From Neelides folsomi (Eukaryota; Arthropoda; Collembola; Neelipleona; Neelidae), in contig JAQGBZ010000035.1 in the NCBI GenBank assembly GCA_034687125.1, forward strand, positions 124,001 through 188,000: a stretch of 64,000 nucleotides of DNA, read 5' to 3'. Numbering within the stretch: position 1 is the stretch's first letter; each line of letters starts with the position of its first letter. This document shows positions 53,601 through 64,000 of this stretch, piece by piece. The notes beneath the pieces are model-generated. The model did no database searches. It saw only the letters and a program-made list of their open reading frames with translations, and was not told where the DNA came from. A program made the translations under genes and the position numbers.

Positions 53601-56600
53601 GTCTTCTTCGGAGCTCAGTCTGCGTCGCTTGGTCCGGTGCTCGGTCGTCGGACTAGGTAGATTCCGGGGCAGCGACAAGGGACCTGCAAGAAGGGATGAG
53701 GCCGCGGTTTCTCCCTCGTTCCACTTACTGAACGTGCCGGAGCCCATGAGGACTGAGTGGTCCGGCCCGGGCGGCGTGTAGCTGTTGCAATAGTAGCTCC
53801 CGGGGTTCTCCAACTTGATGGTCGGCTGGAGCCCGTTCGGCCCTTGGATGATGGAAGCTGAGGAGTAGAGAGAGACAAATCCTATGTACATACATATGCA
53901 CATACACTCACAGAGGAGCGTATGTACATATGTAAGTGGGTTTTTGCCACGGAGCCGGAGAGCCAGTTATTTTGGAAGCTAGAGATCTCTCTGGATGGGG
54001 ATCTGGTTACGTGTCTCTGCCAGAGGAATGGGAATGGGTGGAAATGGAGAGTGCGAGGTGAGCACGTTGCTCGTCCTCTCAAACAATGGGGCTGTCGACG
54101 TCACTCGCGTCAATCTCCGCTCGATCATCTGCCCCATTCGGCCGGTTGATGGAGAGGAAGAGACGATGAATGTGATTAGGAGAGGGTGGCCCGCCCCATT
54201 TCCATAGGAGACCCATAAAAGCCTCTCTGCATCTCTGCACAGGAGGAGATCTACGACGTTATGTATATGAGTCGGGCCGAGGCGGGAGCAACAAATCTTC
54301 CCCCTCTCGCCGACTCCTAATCCAGTTACACTTTCTGTCTTTTCACATGATGACCTGGGATTAGGAGCGGATGTGGGCACTGGGAATCGATGGTGGGTCA
54401 GAGTTATGACCCCGCTATGGTACCAACTGCTCACATACCTCCCGGAGCGGTGGAAACCGCAGTGACAAAGCTCTGCTCCGAAACTGCTTAGTTAAATGGC
54501 TAGTAAAGGAGACGCCATTTGTCATCAATTCCCGCACGAAACATTTAGCCTCCCGATGCATATACAAGAGACCATAAAAGCTTCTGATGATGATATCATG
54601 AAATTACAAGGAAGGGGGGAGCCCCCGCAAGGGCCGCTGACTCTCCAGGGCTTCCGAGGGCAAGGAGTAGCTTAAACAAGACGTTTCACCTTTGGAGAGC
54701 CGCCAGAGCTCTTTGGAAGAAAAAACTCCCGTGGCCAAAATAGTGTCATTGCAAATTACACCGTTGTACGGATTGTGAGCATACCCTAGAAGAGAACAGA
54801 AGATTCATTAGTTGGTTGAGGTGGGAGAAGGTGAGGATGAGGAAGGAGGAACTGCCGACTAAGGACCCCTTATCTCCCCGGTTTTATATGTTGACAAGGG
54901 TGGTTTTTTCCTGGCTGTGGAAGTGAATTGATGACAAGTTCTATCCTCCGATATGGGTTGAAACAAACCGACGTTCCCCGAGATGCGCCCGATCCCCATT
55001 CCCAAGACATACGACCACTATCGTTTGTCATACGAGGACCCGTATCCGCCAGCTCCCTTGAACCCAGTCTCCTTCTTCCTTTACCAAACTAAATTTACGG
55101 CGGCCCGAGCCACCATCGGGCTCTGCCCCTCTCTTTTCACTCCCCGGGTAATATCACCTATAAATCCCAAATCTCGAATAGATGGCTCATCCATACTCAT
55201 CTCTCCCATTCACGGGGTCATGTCTTACAAGCACTTACTACCGCCAGAGTTATGACCCGCCCTCCCCACAAATCTCTCAATGATGTTCTTCAGGTGAAAG
55301 AGGAGGCCCGCCTTTGACAGCCAAACCTCGGCCGCGATCCATCACGCTCCGAATGAAATGTTTTCCGACTCAGAGGACCTCAATGTGGCCTCTCGATGCG
55401 AGATGGGGGATAAGCCCCGGGTTTCCCACTCACCCCATTCCCTCCCCGTTATTGAGGAAGAGGGTAATCATAAGGGAGCGGAGAGAATGGCCACTGCTCC
55501 GCATCACTTCCACGGACGCCCCAGGAAAACCGGAGGGCCCGGATCATTGGACACGGAATTTATGCACGGCGGAATGTGCCCGGATTCCGACTTCCCCGCC
55601 GTTAATCCGATCTGTGTAGAAGAGGCCATTGGAGACTCATACATAGTAATGAGGCGCCGGCCATCCGCCCCCGCCAAACAACGGCGTAATTGGGTCCCCA
55701 CACGAGCCAATTACTCGGCCTCTTAGGGAAATTCCACTAATGACTTGCAAACTGCCTGCATACAAATCGGGCCTTGCGGAGGGAGGGTTCAAAAAGAGGT
55801 GGAGCTGGACATTAAATCATTGTGGGCGGCCGCGAGGAGCTCCGGATATTATTGAGGGCTCCCCGGGCTCAACTTTATGAATCATGTAGTATATATGAGG
55901 GCTTTTCATTTTCATGGCCCCTGCCAAATGTATTCATGGCCTGACCAATATTGACGGCGGGGACCAGATGCCAGTCAAGTGGGTGAGCAATAATGGAACC
56001 TCCGGGTGGGGGTAGTGGGGCAATAAAGGCAGCGGCCAGAGGAAATCCAGGATCATCGGGCGCAATACATGGGCCGCCAATATCCTCTCCATCTGGGCTC
56101 CCTCATGATTAGGCGTTGAGGAAGACGTGATCAGAAAGGGTGTGGTAATCTCTCAAGATCTGATGACATAAATTTGGAGGTCTTAGTTGCTGGCTGCACA
56201 TGACGACATTCGAGCACTTTTCCATGCAAATTCTTCACACACTCATTTGCATGAGATGCTCGGGTGGGATGAAGGAAGGAGGCCGAAGGATCCCTAGCTC
56301 GTTAGGCGGCGGATTGCCCATTTCTTCCCCACCAGAAATTTGCTTCTTCATCTCCTTATGAGCCATTACAGCGATTAGAAGAGGCCGTGGGGATGAGACC
56401 CTCCCGGGAGATCCCTCAATCCCCCCTCCTATTACTCCAGCAGTGGGTGGCGAGGAAGGAGAGATTTACGAACCAATACATCAGCTGTAATGTCAGTGCG
56501 GGTTGCTGAGCTTTGAGTCTCCCCATTCCAACAGCTACTGGCGACTCAATGGACTGATACTAAAGAACTATTATCTATCGACAACTCCTCGGGATCCGGC

Positions 56601-59600
56601 CGTTACCATTATCGCCCCACACCTCACTATCGCCCAATTTACGGACCCCTCGTCAGCACTCCGGTTTCCCGCCGCGGCCCCCGCCGCCGCCCCATTTAAC
56701 AAATTGTTTCTCCTCATTTAATTAGCCCGCGTCTCGGCCTGCCAAACCTCCCCGTGAAAACATTGATTTTAATCTCCAGAATTGAGCGAATGGGGATAAT
56801 TGGGGCTGTTTCGAAATAATTGGCTTCCTCGACTCGACAATTTAATTAGCTAAGTAGGACCGACGGAATCTTACAATAATCCAAAACTCCTCTTCTGCAT
56901 TTGTTAATTTCTTATGTCTAATCACCAATAAGCCCTACTCTAATCAGGAAGGAAAACAAGGGGAGATTTGTTCAAGGAGGGAAAGGACAACTCTCGGGGC
57001 ACCCAGAAGTCGAACCCAATCTTGGTTAATGAGGAGAAAGGAACTTACCCTTCAATCCTCGATCTTCCTCCTTTTCATTATTATTGTCGCACATTCCGCT
57101 GAGGATATCTGGAAGATAATGGAATTAGGTAGGAACAAAGGCACCCCGTAGATCAAAAATCTCTTTAAATCAACCTCTGTGAGTGAGCGATCATAAATAA
57201 GCCCCACATATAAATATCCCACATCTCTTCCCGCTTCCGGCCGCTCTCTTTTCCATGGGCCTTTTACGCTGAGAGGAACACGCGAAAACTCATCCTTCCG
57301 AAACCCTCTTCATCTCCAATTATCCTCATTTGACAATGTCACGAAACCCCCGTCGCGGGCTCCATTTCCAATTCGCCAGGAAGCCGGTGTGTGAGGGAGT
57401 CGGACCGTGAATAAAGAACAACCCAAACCTCCACCACACCACTCAACGCGGAGAAAACTCCTTTTATTTTACCCAAACTGAGAGACAATAAACGTGTCGG
57501 CTTAAATACACTCCACCATAGAACAAATCTCAAAAATCCCCCTTTCATAGGAGACAGTTGAATTCAAACAAAAGAACATTTATTCAACCTTGGCATGCAA
57601 CTAGGAATATTTACAAAGAATTCCCTCAATATTCCTTTTATTGTACCTATAGCTAAGTATATGTTTTGGCTTATCATGACCAACTCACTCATTTGCTTAT
57701 TTCCAATCTCCACAACTATTTTGTGTAATAATTAGTAGTAATATCATAAGTATTGTATTAATTAATTACAAGTATTTGGAAGTGTTGAAAGGATTCTTAC
57801 CATGACTGTTGATGAAATTGGCCAAGTAAAGATCCAGTTCTCGGACGGATACGTTTATGTGGTACGGGTTGACGCAAAGGCCAGGATGGAGACATTCAGG
57901 CGACTTTTCTAACCTTTCTCCATCCGTACTTTCTAAAGGTATCGCTTTGAACAATATGACCATCACGAGGTCCAGCCGCCATACCTGGAATCAACACATC
58001 GGGATGGATACGTGTGAGCAGAGGGTGGTAATTGGAGGGTCCGAGGGAGGGAGAGAGGACGTGATGAGAAAGTGGGAGCGTGTCGAAAGACGTTTCTGCC
58101 TTTTATTCATACGCTCTTCTAGATGAAGTAGCAGGGGGAATTAGGTAAATAAGCCTTTGAGCTCCCGTAAGGAGTTGTTTCAAGGGAGCGGGAGATGAAT
58201 CACTGCATTGCTTTGTTCCGGCTAACTTGAGAGAACATAAAGATGCTCCATGTCAGAGGGAGATGAATTCTCCGTTTACGAGGCGAAGCATAAAGAGCTC
58301 TCAGCCTCACGAGGTGATTTTGACTCTCAACTCAATCGTAAGAATGACATAATACCCTACTCTAAGAGAATAAATGACTGAAGACGAGCCCCCCGAGTTT
58401 TCCACATTTCCATTGGAATCACAAATACTGTCGTCCGAATTCAGGGCTTTTCGCATGCAGGCAGCTAGGTCAGCACTCCTCGGCGCCATAAGCAGAGACT
58501 CTCCGTCTCGGGAGGAAAAAAAGAACAGCAACGGAGTGAAATGAGCGTGAATTTTTTGCAATCCTCTCCACCCTATACCCTCCGAGTATAAGTAGGCATT
58601 CATGGAATGTGAGCGGCTTAACTCCGCCTCGGAGTCGGTCCGAGGGCTTCTAACAAAATTAAGAGATTGGGCTGTGGGCGAGTGGGCCATGGCCGGCGTC
58701 TCGCCCGGAAAGGGCGGAGAGGTGAGAGGGGAAGCTCACCTTGTCCGCTTGTCGGAGACAGTCGATCCGTCTCATCTTCCCCTTTTGATCGGGGTTGGAG
58801 AGGACACACATGGCGGGCTTCTTCCCGGTAATGGAGAGAACGAAATCTTCCCGACACTCTTGGGTGATGTCTTTTCGGAGTTTGCCGAGGAGCCTCGACG
58901 CCCACTTCTGCTTCACTTCCACCTTCTCATTCTGTAAAGGAGAGAAAAGAGGGTGAGTTACGGCTTTCGGACTAATGAACGCGGGAATGATGATCTATCG
59001 GAGCCATTGGCCATTGTGGTGGCACGGAGATAAAGGCCTATAACAATAATGAGGAGCTTCTCCATGGCTTCCTTCAAATTGCATTTTAATTACGGGCCCA
59101 ATCCAGTTTTTCACATCTCAACGACTCGGGCGGTGAATGGAGGCTCCAGCCGAGTTTATTGAGAGCCTTTTGAGACCAGAGACCGGGATATTGGGGGCGA
59201 ATAAAGGATTCATGAACGGAAGATGGGCGGCACGGGTGCTGGTGCTGTTCCTGACAGGCCATTTTTTACCATTTCTCTCCTACAATTATCGGTTGGGAAG
59301 AAGTTGGGCCCTTATTGAAATATCCTCAAGACGTTAATCATGGGACAAAGGGGGCGATAATTCCGCGCGTGAATGAGGTTCCGGTGGGGCGGGGAGGGAA
59401 TGAGATCGAGCCCAATGACTTTGGTCACCGAGAGGCGTGTCAATGGTCCGATTCTCGGGCAATTGGTGCTGATTAAGGTAGGGAGTTGAGGTGATTTACG
59501 GACTCTCCAAATTCCCCACTCAGCTACATTAGCCTCTCTCGGGGTCGGTTCGGTGGGGAATCCCTCCTCATTCTCATTCCGGTGGCTGTCAGACCTTTGT

Positions 59601-62600
59601 TCGCGCGTCCAAGAGACATGGCCGGCCGATTGAGGCCCAAACTCCCCATCTCACCCTTCACTCAGGCCGTAATTTAGGGGCAATCAAATCAAGGAGTCCG
59701 GCCGCGGCCCACAAATCTCGGCCTCCTGCCCGACAATTAAACGTCAAGGGGGGGAGGGCCCTCCCCGCCCGACTTGCTAATAAGATAATGGTGAGGGATG
59801 AGAGCGGCGCGCTCTCCGCTTCGCCGGCTCCCCCTCAAATCATACATGCATACATGGCGGGTATTAAGGAAGGGAATTGAGTTAGGTTGAATAAAGTAAA
59901 CGTAAGTGTATTATAAATCGTAGTGACAAGATTGGAATCAAAGATAAAACTTTGTCTTTTCCGGCCTTGTAGTTACAAACAGGGAGAAGAATGCAATAAG
60001 TCGACCGGAATCTTCTCCTCAAAGAGATCATAAATAGGGAAGGATTTCTCGGGCCGCCTATACAAATCCATGTGAATTGGTTCAATTTACTAGGCTGGAG
60101 CATAGAGCATAAAGCAGAGTATAGGGGTGGGATCCTTGAGGAATCGTTTGTGGGGGAACGACGTACCTCCCTCGCTTCTTCCTAACTATTATTATGTACC
60201 GTATCGAAATGACATTCTTTCCCCGTATTATTTGAGCATTTGAGCGGGCGGCGAAACCGGCCGAGAAAACATGAATCAAGGAACAATGTAGCCGCGGCTC
60301 CGTCAGCCAAACTATCTCCTCCCATACACGAACACTAAATGCCATCATGGGCCTTATCGCAGGCTGTTATGTTATTGGAAAAGTAATATGCTGTTAATTC
60401 TCCCGACCAACATGATTTTCTTTACGCTTCCTCTCCTCCATTTCAATAATTCCATGGGCGATAGGAGGCGGCTCATCAGCACTCATTGTCTCTTTTCCCG
60501 AGCCAGCCACCCCAATTAATGGCCCACAAATTCCGAGGCGCAAAAACTGATCTCCCGTCCCGTTCGCGGATATGGCCTCCACCCAAATCATCCCCGAGAT
60601 TGAAGGAAAGCGGTTACCTGCAGCTCCTCTTTGCATCTCCTCTCCTCCTCCAGCGACATTCGCTTCTCATGCTTCTTGAAGTACTTCCGTTTGGCGGCTT
60701 GGAGGTTGAACCAGGTATACGAGAACGACTTCACGTATGGTAACAATGCTTCAATAAATGGATGGAATTCATCCTGAAAAGAGAAATTAATTATTTCGGA
60801 GGGTCGGAAGCGGGAGTCGTTGGGGGACCTTGGGATGAGAGTTCATCTCTCAACCTGTTTCCTCCGGAGGTCCTGGTTAACGACGCCCCAACCATCCCCG
60901 TCTTTATCATAAGGAACCCAATATCTCCCAAAGACAATCGTGACGTGGCAAAAGACCTTCATCCCTATTATTTACCGCGTACGGGGAATGCGAGAGGCTG
61001 TGCAATAAACTCTGCAGATTTGAGTACAACACTCCTTGCTAAATTTAGCTCACATCCGAATGGGTCGGACGTCAGGATTCATGGGAGGACCGGAATTTAT
61101 ACATTCGTGCTCGAAGGTCGTTGGGAGCTTACCATGATGAGGGAATGGACCAAGTCGAAACCGTGAGGAATGTCCGTCTTCGGTGGCCCAAGTTTGGTAT
61201 GCGGGTAGCGGACCTTTGTTTGTGTCCCACTTCTCACTCTTGATGAAGGGACGTAGGGGGGAAGGGAAGTGTGAAAAATGCCATGTGATGGGGACGTCTC
61301 TCGTCTCCTCTCTGCGGAGAGGAAGTCAGGAGGAGAGGCGAGAGGCTTCGGACTTTATCATACAAGTTGTACGTTCTCATCCCTCCGCATCTCACCCGCT
61401 CATCTCAGACCGGACCGCGCGCAGTCGTAGCCATTATTAACCCCTCATTCAGACCCGTAATTTATTCCCACACAATAATATTCCGCAATTAGTCCCACAC
61501 TCCCATGGACACTCTGATTGAGCAGCGTCTCAAACCATGAAATCTATTTCTGATTTCCTCAAAATTGCCTTCTTATCGCCGAACTTCCTATCCTCATTTA
61601 AACCCTCATCATCTCCACCCTCCAAGACGGTCTTAATGACCGTAAAACCTCACCTTTCTCCTCTGCGGAAAGTGAAAGATCATTTTCCCTCATTCACCCC
61701 TGCTCAATTAATTCCTCCTTAGCTCTCCATGAGAAAGGCTCATCGAGGGTTATCGCTCTTCACATCTCGGGTTATCTACCATCCCTTATCTCCATCCTCG
61801 CTAGAAAAAACCCATCTTCAATGGAAAGAATTAGAGGGGAGTGATATGATGAGAGAGATGATGTTCTACCCTCACTCGAAATAATTGCAACTTCATCAAT
61901 CTCTCATTTTAATAATAATCTTTCAGCCTCAATTCCCTTTAATGGCCAAGGAAATGAGCTTTATCTTCCCAATAACAGTGTGGACTCCATCCTATAAACG
62001 ATCTCCAACTGTAAGATATATCAATGGATCTCCAAATTGTATTTTGCCCTCCTTCGCCATTAAAATCATTAACAAATAATATGGGGATTCCGAGCGTGGA
62101 GGATCTACTAATATTCTAAATAAGATCAAGTGTTTACAAGAGATCCAAACAAATCCTAGCTGTGTAAACGTACGTGGAGGGAGGTGGATGTAAGCAGATA
62201 GGACATGGATGAGGAGCGATGAAGAGGATGTGGAGCCTGTTTTTCCCTACAACTCGTGAACAAAGAGATTATCATAATTGAGAGTAGTGAAACTGGACTG
62301 AGGACGGAGATGGAGAGTAGTGAGGCTGTCGGAATGCGGATGAACAGAAAAAGGTCACGATGAGGAGAAGGGGGTAAAGAAAACATTTTTCCTCTCCACT
62401 AACTTTTCATACACACAGAGAGTCCTCGGGTACGCTTGTAAGTATCGGAGATATACATATGTATACATATGGATCCGCCTCAACAAGGAGAGATAAATGG
62501 GAGAAGGAGTCGAGTAACTCTTGAGGGGAACGGGAACTTTCCCTGCTTTCCCCATACTTCCTTTCACCATAAACCAAGGGAGAACAATTGGGGGAAGTTA

Positions 62601-63414
62601 CAAGTTGGTTAAGTGGCCGAAGAGTGATTTCCTAATGAAAGGCGAGGGTGGTTCGAGTAATGAATGCGGGACTCATGAGTGACGGCCACGCGGTTCAATA
62701 GGAACCACCAACATCCTCCAAGGGGAGATTCAATGTAATATACGTCCAGCCTGTCCATATATGTATACATATACACATATTTATTGTATGTGTGCACTCG
62801 GTACATATTGGCTATATCCTATGGTACTTCCGTGAAAAACATTCCAGAGTTTGATGAATCAGGATTTTTTCCCTCAATGATCTCGATATTAGTGTGGGCC
62901 TAATCAAGTTTGAACAGGCTTCTTTGGGGGAAAAAACAGGTAGTGGATATGGAGGGCTGAATGTCGGAGTCGGGGAGGAGGACGGACAGTCATAAAATGA
63001 CCATCCTTCTTTCGCTCTGACATAGGACATGGACAGAGGAGTTTGCCGTGTTCATCTCCAGTTCCTCCTGATTTACGGGATGGACAGGGGCCATTGATTA
63101 AAATTACGGCTTTTAATATCTCACCCGAATTGGCTCGTGAATAAGAGAGGCCAACCCCTTGGATCTAGTAAATTGAAGCCCGATTGGGAGCGGAGGACCC
63201 TTTGGAGTTAGTGGGAGAGAGCCAATGACCTGATGAGTGAGTCACGGAGCGGGTTAATTTGCATACGCCCTTGCCCACAACTCTTGGAGGACGAAGAATA
63301 AAATGGCACACTCACCGAAGGGATGTGGTTTCGGTTCATGAGGGGAACCTTGGAGGGCCGGCGGAAGGAGAAGTCGAGTCCGGGCTTGAAGTCGAGGCTC
63401 TCGGCCTCCCACAT
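50680..63414 (-). CDS. NfI: Nuclear factor I transcription factor
   Basis: Twelve coding exons in gene order: 63414-63316, 60773-60618, 58931-58740, 57984-57801, 57108-57049, 54785-54690, 53857-53492, 53186-53022, 52645-52461, 52412-52086, 51835-51592, 50846-50680. Phases all agree, giving 746 residues. The N-terminal DNA-binding domain (about 34-210) is near-identical to vertebrate [101 protein letters not shown], then [23 protein letters not shown] with the cysteine/histidine residues of the MH1-like zinc site. Later blocks also match: [50 protein letters not shown] (about 519-533), [18 protein letters not shown] (about 650-667). It binds TTGGC(N5)GCCAA as a dimer. A short first exon spliced before DEFHPF is as in vertebrates. 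The first-exon start (MWEAESLDF or inner MNRNHIPS) is less certain. Confidence 0.95.
53858..63315. other. GC-richer non-coding block in the NfI introns
   Basis: The long NfI introns (main spans 53858-54689, 54786-57048, 58932-60617 and 60774-63315) are visibly GC-richer than the rest of the window and break up into many chance open frames on both strands. Those frames do not resemble proteins. Many homeodomain-type cores (TAATTA, TAATCC, ATTTAATTAG) are embedded, for example near 56710-56850. The region probably holds enhancers, inferred from the gene type and composition. Confidence 0.4.
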
Positions 63415-64000
63415 CTTCCTCTCGTCTCACCTCTGAGGTGCGGTGGTCGCCATTTCATTAGGAGGCTCCTCCGTAATGAAGGGGAACAGGATTATTGGAG
63501 AGCGTACGAGTGCCAGCCGAGCTCGCCTCGCTCTGACCACCGGCTCAGCTCCTACCCTTCCATTTAGGACTACGCCGAGTTCCCCACTCACCATCCACCA
63601 CTAACCTTTTACGAGGGTTTAATTTCCAGTTACTTTCTTCAAATGGGGTCACATTCCTTCCACTCGCCTCCATAATCTCCGCCATTCCTCGAAAATGAAA
63701 GATCCCCATCCAGAACAACTCCTTACGCCACGCGACAGTTCTCCGGCGACTTCCGTGTCTTCGTCATTGGAATTCCGTACGAAAGGAAGCCAAATCATGG
63801 TGACCCTGACCTCCTCTTTTTATTATTTACTCACCTACATACCCACCCTCGATCCCCCACACTCCTGAGACAATTAAAAGAAGTGTCGTAAAAAGCAAAC
63901 ATCCTCAATGTCCATCCGCCTCAGCTTGGGAAGGAGCAGACGTTGGTGGCCAAACTCTCAGCCCTCCATAAAACACGGGGAATAATGCGGTCAAGCCCAA
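63415..64000. other. upstream flank of NfI
   Basis: GC-richer sequence without a recognised exon. It probably includes NfI 5' UTR or promoter DNA continuing beyond the window. Confidence 0.35.

Noticed and set aside
51512-63567. Many open frames of 60 to 150 codons on both strands in the NfI locus
   Set aside because: They are shadows of NfI exons or chance frames in GC-richer introns; none resembles a protein family or has consistent splice context.

Overview
The window looks like an arthropod nuclear genome. It carries intron-rich genes with GT-AG introns, most of them short and AT-rich. A Glass-type five-zinc-finger eye regulator and Furry/Tricornered orthologues are present. Intergenic DNA is strongly AT-rich and dotted with small non-autonomous DNA transposons. 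A crustacean such as a copepod would fit, but the species is an inference. No rRNA, tRNA, CRISPR or prokaryotic features were seen.

Layout. 1-5008: AT-rich non-genic DNA with a hAT-type MITE. 5009-8054 (+): MGAT4 N-acetylglucosaminyltransferase, 10 coding exons, whose last intron is filled by a second MITE. 9042-11079 (-): an adaptor with proline-rich stretches and two C-terminal SH3 domains. 12831-22687 (+): furry (fry), 14 coding exons. 23048-24827 (-): the NDR kinase tricornered (trc/STK38), tail-to-tail with fry. 27361-32084 (-): a 15-exon, about 1148-residue helical protein with a separase-type cysteine motif but no protease domain, so resembling the fly separase subunit Three rows. 36209-39724 (+): glass (gl), including a 23-nt first coding exon. 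39803-42158: three adjacent MITEs. 42159-50679: AT-rich DNA, probably including 3' parts of the next gene. 50680-63414 (-): Nuclear factor I (NfI), 12 coding exons, in a visibly GC-richer block.

How the genes relate. Fry is the known scaffold and activator of the NDR kinase Trc; here the two genes are direct neighbours with stop codons 360 bp apart. Glass and NFI are neighbouring developmental transcription factors with extended surrounding non-coding DNA. All CDS models were assembled by eye from GT-AG junctions; every junction was checked for reading-frame phase and each model stays open from start to stop. UTRs and transcription starts are mostly not resolved.
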